Shown here: piece by piece, positions 7,376-14,345 of the stretch
Layout of the letters: every line of letters begins with the position of its first letter
Position numbering within the stretch: the stretch's first letter is position 1
Origin: Streptomyces graminilatus
GTDB lineage: Bacteria > Actinomycetota > Actinomycetes > Streptomycetales > Streptomycetaceae
Direction of reading: 5' to 3'
Assembly (NCBI RefSeq): GCF_001418565.1
Contig: NZ_LIQQ01000006.1
Span: 1 to 32,869, forward strand
DNA: 32,869 bases
Position numbers and translations under genes: made by a program
The notes under the pieces: model-generated
Told to the model about the DNA's origin: nothing
What the model saw: the letters and a program-made list of their open reading frames with translations, nothing else
Databases searched by the model: none

Positions 7376-9027
7376 GCGAACCCACCGAGATCCGTACCGA
7401 GGTGGCCGTGGTCGGCGCCGGACCCTGCGGGACCACAGTCGCCAACTACCTTGGCCTGTACGGGGTTCAGGCCCTGCTCATCGACCGTAGCACCGAGATC
7501 ATCGACTACCCCCGCGCCGTCGGCATGGACGACGAATGCGTACGCAGCTTCCAGGGCATCGGGCTCGCGGAGGAGATGCTCGCCGACGCGGTCCGCAACG
7601 TCCCGCTCAAGATGTTCGGAGCGGACGGCCGGTGCTTCGCCGACATCCGGCCCACCATCAACGTGTACGGCTGGCCCCGCCGGAACATCTTCATGCAGCA
7701 GCTGGCCGAGGCCACGCTCCGCACGGGCCTGGAACGCTACCCGCGGATCAAGCCGATGCTCGGCCACGAACTCGTCCGGCTGGAGCAGGACGGCACCGAG
7801 GTGCGCCTGCATGTGAGAGGTCCCGCCGGGGAGAAGGTGCTGGTACGTGCCCAGTACGTGGTCGCCGCGGACGGCGGCCGCAGCACGATCCGCACCCAGC
7901 TGGGAATCCCGCTGGTCGGGGACACCCACCCACGCAAGTGGGTGGTCGTCGAGTGCGACAACGACCCCCTCGACGCCCCCTACACCGGCCTGCACTGTGA
8001 TCCGAAGCGCCCGTACGTCTGCGTGGATCTCCCCTACAACTACCGGCGCTGGGAGTTCATGCTCTTCCCCGGCGAGGACGCCGAGGCGATGCTCAAGCCC
8101 GAGAAGGTGCATGAGCTGCTCACCGGCCACGTGCCCGATCCGACGGCGCTCAACATCGTCCGGGCCCGCGTCTACACCCACCACTCACGCGTCGCGGCCC
8201 GCTTCCTGGAGGGCAGGATCTGCCTGGTGGGCGACGCCGCCCATCTGATGCCCCCGTGGGCAGGCCAGGGCATGAACACCGGAATCCGGGACGCCACCAA
8301 CGTCGCCTGGAAGCTCGCCGCCGTGGTGACGGGCCGGGCGCACCCGCGGATCCTGTCCACGTACGACACCGAGCGCCGCGAGCACGCCAAGGCGATGGTC
8401 GGCCTGTCGGACACCCTGGGCCGCCTGCTCTCGTCGACCAGCACCTGGGCGGCACGCACCCGGGACGTCCTGCTCCGCGGTCTCACGGTGGCACCCCAGA
8501 TGCGCGACTGGCTCCTGGAGATGCGGTTCAAGCCGATGCCCCGCTACACGAAGGGCGTCGTACTGCACAGCCGGCGGCCCGTGCCCAAGGACTCGGCGGT
8601 CGGCCGGATGATCGTCCAGCCGAACGTGGAGACGGCGGACGGGCGATCGGTGCTGCTCGACGACATGCTCGGCGACTGGTTCACCCTCGTCGGCTACGGA
8701 ACCGACCCACTGATCCACCTGGACCCCGAGTCCCGTGCCTTCTGGGACGGCATCGGCACCCGCTACGTCACCGTCGTCGAGTCCCGTTCAGGGCGCTCGC
8801 GCGCCGAGCGCGTCAGCTCGGGCACTGATTCGGTCGTCCTGGAGGACCTCGACGGCGCCTTGCGGAAATGGTTCGCCGCTCAGCCCGGCACGGTGGCCGT
8901 GATCCGCCCCGACCGCTATGTGGCGGCGATGGCCGACCCGGCGGAACTCGCCGCCCTGAGCGGCGACTTCGAGCGCCTGCTCGCCCCCAGTCCGGCGGCG
9001 GTCTCCCTCAACGGAGGTGCGGCGTGA
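7372..9027 (+). CDS. FAD-dependent aromatic hydroxylase, MhpA-like
   Basis: A 551-residue class A flavoprotein monooxygenase. The FAD-binding GxGxxG is VVGAGPCG near residue 12, the DG motif is AADGGRSTIR, and the GD motif is CLVGDAAHLMPPWAGQGMN followed by GIRDATNVAWKL. Overall it resembles 3-(3-hydroxyphenyl)propionate hydroxylase (MhpA) and related phenol and polyketide hydroxylases, which add an OH ortho to a phenolic OH using NAD(P)H and oxygen. A C-terminal thioredoxin-like domain of about 130 residues is expected and fits the length. It is translationally coupled to both neighbours (ATGA upstream, GTGA downstream). The substrate is not readable. Confidence 0.93.
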   Translation: MSEPTEIRTEVAVVGAGPCGTTVANYLGLYGVQALLIDRSTEIIDYPRAVGMDDECVRSFQGIGLAEEMLADAVRNVPLKMFGADGRCFADIRPTINVYGWPRRNIFMQQLAEATLRTGLERYPRIKPMLGHELVRLEQDGTEVRLHVRGPAGEKVLVRAQYVVAADGGRSTIRTQLGIPLVGDTHPRKWVVVECDNDPLDAPYTGLHCDPKRPYVCVDLPYNYRRWEFMLFPGEDAEAMLKPEKVHELLTGHVPDPTALNIVRARVYTHHSRVAARFLEGRICLVGDAAHLMPPWAGQGMNTGIRDATNVAWKLAAVVTGRAHPRILSTYDTERREHAKAMVGLSDTLGRLLSSTSTWAARTRDVLLRGLTVAPQMRDWLLEMRFKPMPRYTKGVVLHSRRPVPKDSAVGRMIVQPNVETADGRSVLLDDMLGDWFTLVGYGTDPLIHLDPESRAFWDGIGTRYVTVVESRSGRSRAERVSSGTDSVVLEDLDGALRKWFAAQPGTVAVIRPDRYVAAMADPAELAALSGDFERLLAPSPAAVSLNGGAA

Positions 9028-9329
9028 TCATCGAGGAACGCAACTATCTGGTCAGGCCCGGGGCGGCCGCGAAGTACGCCCAGCTGTGGGCCCAGTACGG
9101 CCGCGAACCCCAGGTGCGCATCCTCGGGAACCTGCTCGGCTTCTACGTCACCGAGGTGGGAGACCTGAACACCCTGGTCTACCTGTGGGGCTACGAAGGG
9201 CTGGACGACCGTGCCAAGAGGCGCACCGAGCTCGCCGCCGACCCCGAATTCGCGGCGTTCCGCGCCGAGGTGAGAGACCTGCTGGTGAACCAGTCCAACA
9301 GGATCCTCACGCCCGCCCTGCCGTCCTGA
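9024..9329 (+). CDS. NIPSNAP family protein
   Basis: A 101-residue protein that begins IIEERNYLVRPGAAAKY and has the central YLWGYEGLDDRAKRR and a final LLVNQSNRILTP, typical of single-domain NIPSNAP proteins (a ferredoxin-like dimeric alpha/beta barrel fold). Members in catabolic operons are often next to flavin monooxygenases; their role is not established. The GTG at 9024 overlaps the previous stop (GTGA) and has GGAGG eight bases upstream. It is the last gene of the operon, with a strong hairpin 41 bases after its stop. Confidence 0.88.
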   Translation: MIIEERNYLVRPGAAAKYAQLWAQYGREPQVRILGNLLGFYVTEVGDLNTLVYLWGYEGLDDRAKRRTELAADPEFAAFRAEVRDLLVNQSNRILTPALPS

Positions 9330-9370
9330 GCGCGTGATGGTCATGGTGGCGCGTGGCGCACGACTCGAAC

Positions 9371-9397
9371 GGCCGGCCTACCAGTAGGTGGCCGGCC
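9371..9397. terminator. Strong hairpin between convergent operons
   Basis: GGCCGGCCTACC, a four-base AGTA loop, then GGTGGCCGGCC forms an 11-bp GC-rich stem with one bulged T. It sits between the end of the catabolic operon (plus) and the end of arsC (minus) and can serve both. There is no clear U-tract, as is common in streptomycetes. Confidence 0.7.
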
Positions 9398-9466
9398 CCG
9401 AGACGACCCAGCCGGCGTCGGTCGGCCTGACCCGAAAGTCCACTACGGCACTGCGGAACTACGGAA

Positions 9467-9880
9467 CTACGGCCTCGCGTCGATCTCGGTGATCAGGGCC
9501 TCGACGCGCCGCCGGATCTCGTCCCGGATCGGGCGGACGGCCTCGACGCCCTTGCCCGCAGGGTCCTCCAGGGCCCAGTCGAGGTACTTCTTGCCGGGGA
9601 AGACCGGGCAGGCGTCGCCACAGCCCATGGTGATGACGTAGTCGGACGCCTGAACTGCCTCGGTGGTGAGGACCTTCGGCCGGGCGCCGGCGATGTCGAC
9701 GCCGACTTCCTTCATGGCCTCGACCGCCGACGGATTGACCTGGTCCCCAGGGATCGACCCGGCGGAGCGGACCTCGATCCGGTCACCCGCCAGATGGCCG
9801 AGAAAACCGGCGGCCATCTGAGAACGCCCGGCGTTGTGGACACAGACGAACAGCACGGAGGCGAGCGGGCTGGAGGACAT
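9467..9880 (-). CDS. arsC: Arsenate reductase ArsC (low-molecular-weight phosphatase family)
   Basis: A 137-residue enzyme reducing arsenate to arsenite. The LMW-PTP P-loop CX5R is CVHNAGR (Cys13 to Arg19), near the N-terminus as in thioredoxin- or mycothiol-linked ArsC. MGCGDACPVFPG carries further cysteines of the redox relay, and the general-acid Asp is in DWALEDPAG. The ATG at 9880 is preferred because AGGAAG lies seven bases upstream; the longer in-frame ORF to 9958 only translates a tandem repeat. It is transcribed divergently from arsR, with candidate operators between them. The product, arsenite, would leave through the aquaporin encoded after arsR. Confidence 0.93.
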   Translation of the reverse strand: MSSSPLASVLFVCVHNAGRSQMAAGFLGHLAGDRIEVRSAGSIPGDQVNPSAVEAMKEVGVDIAGARPKVLTTEAVQASDYVITMGCGDACPVFPGKKYLDWALEDPAGKGVEAVRPIRDEIRRRVEALITEIDARP

Positions 9881-9891
9881 GGTTTCTTCCT

Positions 9892-9940
9892 GTCGAGGCG
9901 GGTCGAGGCGGGTCGAGGCGGGTCGAGGCGGGTCGACACG
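9892..9940. repeat. Tandem 10-bp repeat in the arsC 5' leader
   Basis: GGTCGAGGCG is repeated four times (the first copy lacks one base) with a degenerate fifth copy, between the arsC start codon and its putative promoter. On the minus strand it would be transcribed as the untranslated leader. Copy-number change would alter leader length. Confidence 0.85.
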
Positions 9941-9954
9941 TGAGTCCGTGGGGT

Positions 9955-9983
9955 TCATTAGATTCAGCCCAAGCTGATATCAA
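9955..9983 (-). promoter_or_regulatory. Putative arsC promoter overlapping an operator
   Basis: On the minus strand TTGATA (9983-9978) and TAATGA (9960-9955) are separated by exactly 17 bases. The -35 matches five of six consensus bases; the -10 is weaker. The palindrome TCAGC-N4-GCTGA at 9964-9977 fills the spacer, where a bound repressor would block RNA polymerase. Confidence 0.5.
9964..9977. promoter_or_regulatory. Candidate ArsR operator 1
   Basis: TCAGCCCAAGCTGA: perfect 5-bp inverted arms around four bases. The same arms recur 40 bp away at 10004-10017 with only one base different in 14. Location in the divergent arsC-arsR region makes ArsR the natural ligand. Confidence 0.6.
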
Positions 9984-10003
9984 TCTGAAGTGATGTGACA
10001 GTA

Positions 10004-10017
10004 TCAGCCCATGCTGA
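10004..10017. promoter_or_regulatory. Candidate ArsR operator 2, overlapping the arsR start codon
   Basis: TCAGCCCATGCTGA: the same palindrome as 9964-9977. The ATG at 10011 lies inside it, so binding would block initiation of arsR directly. Confidence 0.6.
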
Positions 10018-10325
10018 AGTCGGTCGACGCTGATCTGATGCGGGTTCTCGCGGACCCGCTCCGCCTCCGGATCGTCACCCTGCTCGCCAGGGAGACGCTC
10101 TGCAGCACGCACCTGATCGAGGAGACGAAGGCCGGACAGACGAACCTCTCCAACCATCTGAAGGTGCTGCGCGAGGCCGGCGTCGTGGACACGGAGCCGT
10201 GCGGCAGGTTCACCTACTACCGGCTGAAGCCTGACGTCATCGCCTCCCTCGCGGGCCAGTTCACCGACCTTGCGGAGGCCGCACGCGCCACAGCCGAGAA
10301 CAACGTCAAGCGGTCCTGCCCATGA
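10011..10325 (+). CDS. arsR: ArsR family metalloid-responsive repressor
   Basis: A 104-residue winged-helix repressor. LADPLRLRIVTLL and the recognition helix QTNLSNHLKVLREAGVV are classic ArsR/SmtB, followed by the wing CGRFTYYRL. The canonical metal-binding ELCVCDL of E. coli-type ArsR is replaced by ETLCSTHLIEE. Cysteines are Cys31, Cys64 and Cys103, so the arsenite site must be built differently, as known for other actinobacterial ArsRs. No Shine-Dalgarno sequence precedes the ATG and an operator overlaps it, so a leaderless mRNA is likely. It overlaps no gene but is followed after 43 bases by the aquaporin gene. Confidence 0.92.
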   Translation: MLKSVDADLMRVLADPLRLRIVTLLARETLCSTHLIEETKAGQTNLSNHLKVLREAGVVDTEPCGRFTYYRLKPDVIASLAGQFTDLAEAARATAENNVKRSCP

Positions 10326-10368
10326 TCCAGGCCCCTACGGCGACCACAGCGCATCAGAAGGAGTTCCG

Positions 10369-11130
10369 TTGACCGCCGCCGAGGCCGCCCACGTCGCCGG
10401 GCCGCAGCCCGCGCCTGGCGCCACCCCACCCCGTACCCCGCTCACCGCCAGAGCAGCGGCCGAACTCCTCGGCACGGCGCTCCTCGTCACCGTCGTGATC
10501 GGCTCCGGCATCCAGGCCACCGAGCTGACGAAGGACGTCGGGGTGCAGTTGCTGGCGAACTCGATCGCCACCGTCTTCGGCCTGGGCGTCCTGATCGTCC
10601 TCCTCGGCCCGGTGTCCGGGGCGCACTTCAATCCCGTCGTCACGCTGGCCGAGTGGTGGACCGCCCGGCGCGGCGGCGACGGCGTCACGGCGCGCGAGGT
10701 CGCGGTGTACGTCCCCGCGCAGATCGTCGGCGCGATCGCGGGCGCGATCCTGGCGGACGCGATGTTCGGCGAGCCCCTGGTGAAGTGGTCCACGCACGAC
10801 CGCTCGGCCGGTCATCTGCTGCTCGGTGAGGTGGTGGCCACCGCCGGCCTGATCCTGCTGATCTTCGGCCTGGCCCGCACCGACCGGCTGCGGTACGCGC
10901 CCGTGGCCGTGGCCTCGTACATCGGCGCCGCCTACTGGTTCACGTCGTCCACGTCGTTCGCGAACCCGGCGGTGACCATCGGCCGCGCCTTCAGCGACAC
11001 GTTCGCGGGGATCGCACCGGGATCGGTGCTGGGGTTCGTCGGCGCTCAACTGGTCGGAGGGGTCGTCGGCCTGTCCCTGGTGGCGGTCATCTTCGTACCC
11101 GCCGTCGTACCTGCCCGATCCGCTGATTGA
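10369..11130 (+). CDS. MIP/aquaporin family channel (probable arsenite channel)
   Basis: A 253-residue major intrinsic protein with six hydrophobic segments. The two half-helix motifs are GAHFNPVVTL (NPV instead of NPA) and FANPAVTIGRAF (NPA). In an arsR-linked position, and with no ArsB or Acr3 pump in the window, it probably lets arsenite flow out, as described for AqpS of Sinorhizobium meliloti. This is inference from context. A TTG start at 10369 is chosen because AAGGAG lies five bases upstream; an in-frame ATG at 10270 would lie deep inside arsR. It should be co-transcribed with arsR and thus induced by arsenite. Confidence 0.88.
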   Translation: MTAAEAAHVAGPQPAPGATPPRTPLTARAAAELLGTALLVTVVIGSGIQATELTKDVGVQLLANSIATVFGLGVLIVLLGPVSGAHFNPVVTLAEWWTARRGGDGVTAREVAVYVPAQIVGAIAGAILADAMFGEPLVKWSTHDRSAGHLLLGEVVATAGLILLIFGLARTDRLRYAPVAVASYIGAAYWFTSSTSFANPAVTIGRAFSDTFAGIAPGSVLGFVGAQLVGGVVGLSLVAVIFVPAVVPARSAD

Positions 11131-11168
11131 CGGAATGGCGGAATGACGAAATGACGGAATGACGGAAT
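11129..11168. repeat. Five tandem 8-bp units starting at the aquaporin stop codon
   Basis: Consensus GACGGAAT, five copies, two with one change. The array begins at the second base of the TGA stop codon (11128-11130), echoing the array after the ALDH gene. Confidence 0.8.
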
Positions 11169-11207
11169 GCCGCGAGGCCGAACCTGGCGGGGTGGGAGTG
11201 GGTCGGT

Positions 11208-11729
11208 TCAGTACGGGCTGGTCTCGCCCTCGGTCGTCACCCCGAAGGTGTTCAGGAAGTTGCTGACCAGTTGGTAGAAGCCGACCGTGATGACCAGGTC
11301 GGCGAGCTGACGCACGCTGAGGAACGCCAGCAGCTCTGCCCGCTCGTCGTCGTCCAGGGTGTGCCGGGCGAGCAGGCGGTCCGTGCCGCGCAGGATCGAC
11401 GCCTCCTCCTTCGACAACCCGTCGGTGGAACCGGTCGCGGCGGCGGCGAGCGCGGCCGGGCTCAGACCGACCAGGCGGCCGATGTTCTCGTGGTGGTGGA
11501 CCTCGTACGGGGCCTGGTAGACGTGGCCGACCCGCAGGATGGCGAGTTCGCGCAGCTGGTCCGGGAGCGAGTTGCCCCGCAGGATCGCGTCGGCCAGCTG
11601 GAGGAGGCCGGGGGCGAGCGTGGGGGAGTGCATGATCATGCGGAAGACGTTGAGCGAATCGCTCCCGCCGACGGCCTCCCGCAGTTCCACGGGCAGGGCC
11701 GACAGGTCGGGGTCCTGGGGGTACTCCAC
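11208..11729 (-). CDS. Carboxymuconolactone decarboxylase (AhpD-like) family protein
   Basis: A 173-residue alpha-helical protein of the CMD/AhpD superfamily. The core is LRELAILRVGHVYQAPYEVHHHENIGRLVGL, the usual E/Y...H motif region. The CxxC pair of peroxidase-type AhpD is absent (QAPYE replaces it), so it is not a thiol peroxidase; it is closer to the decarboxylase-like subgroup common in Streptomyces. The C-terminal half continues with a second helical bundle (LADLVITVGFYQLVSNFLNTFGV). The start is GTG at 11729, with AAGGAG six bases upstream. It converges on the aquaporin gene. Its reaction is unknown; aromatic catabolism is possible but not shown. Confidence 0.85.
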   Translation of the reverse strand: MEYPQDPDLSALPVELREAVGGSDSLNVFRMIMHSPTLAPGLLQLADAILRGNSLPDQLRELAILRVGHVYQAPYEVHHHENIGRLVGLSPAALAAAATGSTDGLSKEEASILRGTDRLLARHTLDDDERAELLAFLSVRQLADLVITVGFYQLVSNFLNTFGVTTEGETSPY

Positions 11730-11901
11730 GGCGAACTCCTTCGCACAACGCGGATCAGCCGGCTTCCGGCTCCGATGGGTCGATTGCTTCGGTGCCGTCC
11801 CACTGTGCCGTGAGGCCACGGGCGTGGCGAGGACTGGCCGAGGGTCTGGCCGGATAACGCGTACCTCGTCGTCCGGGCGCGTGGAACGGCGGCCGCCGGG
11901 A

Positions 11902-11915
11902 GCCAGGGCCTGTCC
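11902..11915. repeat. Single copy of GCCAGGGCCTGTCC
   Basis: The 14-base word matches the ends of the 128-bp inverted-repeat element at 21822-21949. Here it stands alone, just before the stop codon (reading on the minus strand) of the neighbouring hypothetical gene. It may be an isolated element end. Confidence 0.4.
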
Positions 11916-12296
11916 CTAGAGGCGAAGCAGACGCTGGGTGATCTCGCGGTACTGGCGGAGGGCGAGCCGGAGTTGGTCGGCCGCTGATGTGTCGGACTGC
12001 GATGCGGCGGACTGTGCTTCAGACGCCTGCTGGTCCTGCCAGCCGGCGCGCAGGAGGGTACGGCGTTCCGCGAGGGCCTTCACGAGCTGGGCGGTGGCCT
12101 CGTCGTAGGCGCTCTCGGCCTCTTCCAGCGACTTGAGCGGGGTGTCGGCGAACGTGTTGATGGCGTGCTGGAGGCGGCGGACGATCCTGTCCTGTTCACC
12201 GGACGGGACCAGCGGCTCCGGGCCCGTCCTGCGGCGCTCGTCGGAGCCCGGGGGCCGGCCGGCGGGCTGCTGGGCGCGTGTCTGGTCGTACATCAT
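11916..12296 (-). CDS. Hypothetical protein, helical
   Basis: An unrecognised 126-residue protein. After a Pro/Gln/Arg-rich leader of about 40 residues it has two long amphipathic helices, EQDRIVRRLQHAINTFADTP with the following SLEEAESAYDEATAQL, and a C-terminal QLRLALRQYREITQRLLRL. It is acidic/basic mixed and coiled-coil-like, with no signal peptide or membrane segment. The ATG pair at 12296 is chosen because GGAAG lies nine bases upstream; an in-frame GTG at 12362 would add 22 codons with poorer third-position GC and no ribosome binding site. It lies downstream of the GAF-ANTAR pair on the same strand (gap about 155 bases). Function is unknown. Confidence 0.65.
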   Translation of the reverse strand: MMYDQTRAQQPAGRPPGSDERRRTGPEPLVPSGEQDRIVRRLQHAINTFADTPLKSLEEAESAYDEATAQLVKALAERRTLLRAGWQDQQASEAQSAASQSDTSAADQLRLALRQYREITQRLLRL

Positions 12297-12451
12297 CGGG
12301 GGGTCGCTTCCGTTCGGTCCGAGGGATGGATCCGCGGTCAGTGGTCCGGTGCCGTCGCTCACTCACCAGGAACGACACCGGTAACGGGGCCGGTGCGCGA
12401 GGTGCTCCCGATGTCCTCACGCTACTCCTCGGAGCGGAGGCGCGGGACCGG

Positions 12452-13219
12452 TCAGCCGCGCGGGTCGCCGGGCCGGTCCGGCAACGGGGCGGGAATGGCC
12501 GAGGTGTCGAAGTCGCCCGAGATGATCCGCGTGGCGAGGTCCGAAAGACGCAGCCGCCGGGCACGGGCGTACGCACGGAACGCGTCGAAGGCGCTGTCGA
12601 CGGAGGTGTCCCAGCGCTCCGCCAGAACGCCCTTGACCTGCTCAATCAGCACCCGGCTGGTCAGCGCGGACTCCAACTGGCTGTTCTCCACGTGCGAGCG
12701 CTCCAGGGTGCGCTGCTGGAGGATCGTGATGGTGGCCACGTCGGCGAGGGCCTGGGCGAGCGCGATGTCGTCGTCGCCGAGGTGGTGCGGGGTGGCCTGG
12801 AAGAGGTTGAGGGCGCCGACGACCCGGTTGCGCAGGCGCAGCGGGACGGCGTGGGTGGTCACGTACCCCGTCTCGCGGGCCTGCGGGGCGAAGCGTGGCC
12901 AGCCGGCGGTGGTCTGCGGACGGGTGAGGTCGATGTTCGTACTGGCGAGGCCCGTGCGGTAGCACTCGACGCAGGGGCCCTGGTCGTGCTGGAGGGCGAA
13001 GAGTTCCAGCAGCCGGGTGTGCTCGTCGGAGGCGGCGATGATCTGCGGCTCACCGTGCGCGTCCACGAGCAGGATCCCGGCCGCCGAGACGTCGAGCAGT
13101 TCGACGCAGCGTGCGCACAGTCGGTGCAGCAGGTCGATGACGTCGAAGTCCTCGACGAGCGAGTCCGCGATCTCCACGAAGACCTCGGCCAGACGTCGTT
13201 CACGGGCCATGCCGATCAT
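12452..13219 (-). CDS. GAF-ANTAR domain protein (RNA-binding antiterminator type)
   Basis: A 255-residue sensor-regulator. Residues about 20-165 form a GAF domain (LLHRLCARCVELLDVSAAGI, HDQGPCVECYRTG, VPLRLRNRVVGALNLF). Residues about 185-235 form an ANTAR domain (LTSRVLIEQVKGVLAERW and FRAYARARRLRLSDLATRII), a three-helix bundle that in known members binds paired hairpins in nascent RNA to prevent termination. The ligand is unknown; several Cys residues lie in the GAF domain. The ATG at 13219 overlaps the stop of the upstream ANTAR gene as ATGA. A second in-frame ATG at 13210 has a better spaced GGAAAGG and may be the true start. Confidence 0.88.
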   Translation of the reverse strand: MIGMARERRLAEVFVEIADSLVEDFDVIDLLHRLCARCVELLDVSAAGILLVDAHGEPQIIAASDEHTRLLELFALQHDQGPCVECYRTGLASTNIDLTRPQTTAGWPRFAPQARETGYVTTHAVPLRLRNRVVGALNLFQATPHHLGDDDIALAQALADVATITILQQRTLERSHVENSQLESALTSRVLIEQVKGVLAERWDTSVDSAFDAFRAYARARRLRLSDLATRIISGDFDTSAIPAPLPDRPGDPRG

Positions 13220-13938
13220 CCCTTTCCAACGTCGGGCGATTGCGGCCCGCTCACATCGTCTTCTAATCGGAGCCTGCGGGCGACCACGTCCGCCGCGATC
13301 TCGCCAAGGGGCCGCTCACTGGCGTACGCGTGGGCACGCAGGCGCAGCAGCGCCTCCTCCAGGGACACGCCCAGTTGGACGCTGATCATTCCGGTCGCCT
13401 GATGCACGACGGCGCGGCGCAACCCCGAGGTTGGGTCGAGGGACATGCCGAACCCGCGCGGGTTGCGGTTTCCGTTGAGGAAGGCGGTGGTCAGCGCCGC
13501 AGTAAGGGCGATGGCATCCGCGTACTGCTGCTCGCTCAGCCGCCGCCCGCCGTCGCACAGCACGGTGAGCACCCCGACCCGGATGGCCCCGATACCCAAC
13601 GGGAAGCAGCACACACCGTGTACGCCCAACTCGTACGCGGCGGGCAGCAGCGCGGGCCAGCGCTCGGGGCGCACCCGGCGCAGGTCCGGCTCCACGACGG
13701 GCGAACCGGTACGGATCGCGTCCGGTCCAGGACCCTCCCCCAACGTGAACTGAAGCTCGTCGAACCGCGCCCCCAGCTCGGGATGACACCAGACCGGCTC
13801 GGCCGTCGGCCCCGGCCCGACCAGCAACGACAGCACGACACCCTCGGCCCCCAGCGCCCGCGCACAGTCCCGAGCCGGATCGACCACACCACCCTGCCGC
13901 AACGACCGCAGGACCTCGGCCATGCCGTCGCTGATCAC
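13216..13938 (-). CDS. GAF-ANTAR domain protein, first of a coupled pair
   Basis: A 240-residue protein of the same architecture as its downstream partner. The GAF-like half includes LGEGPGPDAIRTGSPVVEPDL and GVCCFPLGIGAIRVGVLTVL. The ANTAR half includes LRRAVVHQATGMISVQLGVSLEEALLRLRAHAYASERPLGEIAADVVARR. The GTG at 13938 is chosen because GGAG is four bases upstream; an ATG at 13923 is the alternative, and the longer ORF to 14025 adds only Arg-rich sequence. The stop overlaps the next gene's start (ATGA), so the two are made together and could heterodimerise. Target RNAs are not evident. Confidence 0.87.
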   Translation of the reverse strand: MISDGMAEVLRSLRQGGVVDPARDCARALGAEGVVLSLLVGPGPTAEPVWCHPELGARFDELQFTLGEGPGPDAIRTGSPVVEPDLRRVRPERWPALLPAAYELGVHGVCCFPLGIGAIRVGVLTVLCDGGRRLSEQQYADAIALTAALTTAFLNGNRNPRGFGMSLDPTSGLRRAVVHQATGMISVQLGVSLEEALLRLRAHAYASERPLGEIAADVVARRLRLEDDVSGPQSPDVGKG

Positions 13939-14062
13939 CGGTCTCCGTCCCGTGTCGATGGCACTTCCGGCTGGGGCGCCGCTCAGCTTTCGCCGTACCT
14001 TACGCGGGCTGGTGCGGCGCCGCACGGTCCTGCCTGCTTCATAGGACGAGGCCCGAAGTCCT

Positions 14063-14093
14063 GCCGCTCATAAGGCGATTGGGGGTGAGCGGC
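14063..14093. promoter_or_regulatory. Inverted repeat in the leader of the GAF-ANTAR pair
   Basis: GCCGCTCA and TGAGCGGC are perfect 8-bp arms separated by 15 bases. A further copy of TGAGCGGC follows at 14096-14103. It lies 125 bases upstream of the first GAF-ANTAR gene and could be an operator or RNA hairpin. The loop is not the six-base loop typical of known ANTAR targets. Confidence 0.35.
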
Positions 14094-14163
14094 ATGAGCG
14101 GCACACCACGCTCAAGGCCACCCAGCCACCCACCCCACCCGGCCGCGTCCCCAGCCTGACGGG

Positions 14164-14345
14164 TCAGTGCACCTGGCTCCATCCGTCAAGGGAGACTTCC
14201 GGCCCTCCGGCGAGATAGCGGTGGAGGGCCCTGGCGGTGGTGTCCACGAAGCGTTCAGGGAGGGCGCCGGCGTCGACCCATCGGACCTGGGCATGCTTGC
14301 GGGGCTCGCGGTTCTCGGGTTCGCCGGTCCATTCGAGCCGGAGAC
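14164..14345 (-). pseudogene. Nudix hydrolase, C-terminal remnant
   Basis: On the minus strand the last 60 or so codons before the TGA at 14166-14164 read EWTGEPENREPRKHAQVRWV, then DAGALPERFVDTTARALHRY and a final SLDGW. This is the C-terminal end of a common Streptomyces Nudix hydrolase. The Nudix box (GX5EX7REUXEEXGU) is absent: going upstream, the minus-strand reading becomes antisense to the ATP-binding gene on the plus strand. The 5' two thirds of the gene is therefore missing and the remnant has no start of its own. The 14345 border is approximate (about plus or minus 20 bases). Confidence 0.75.
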
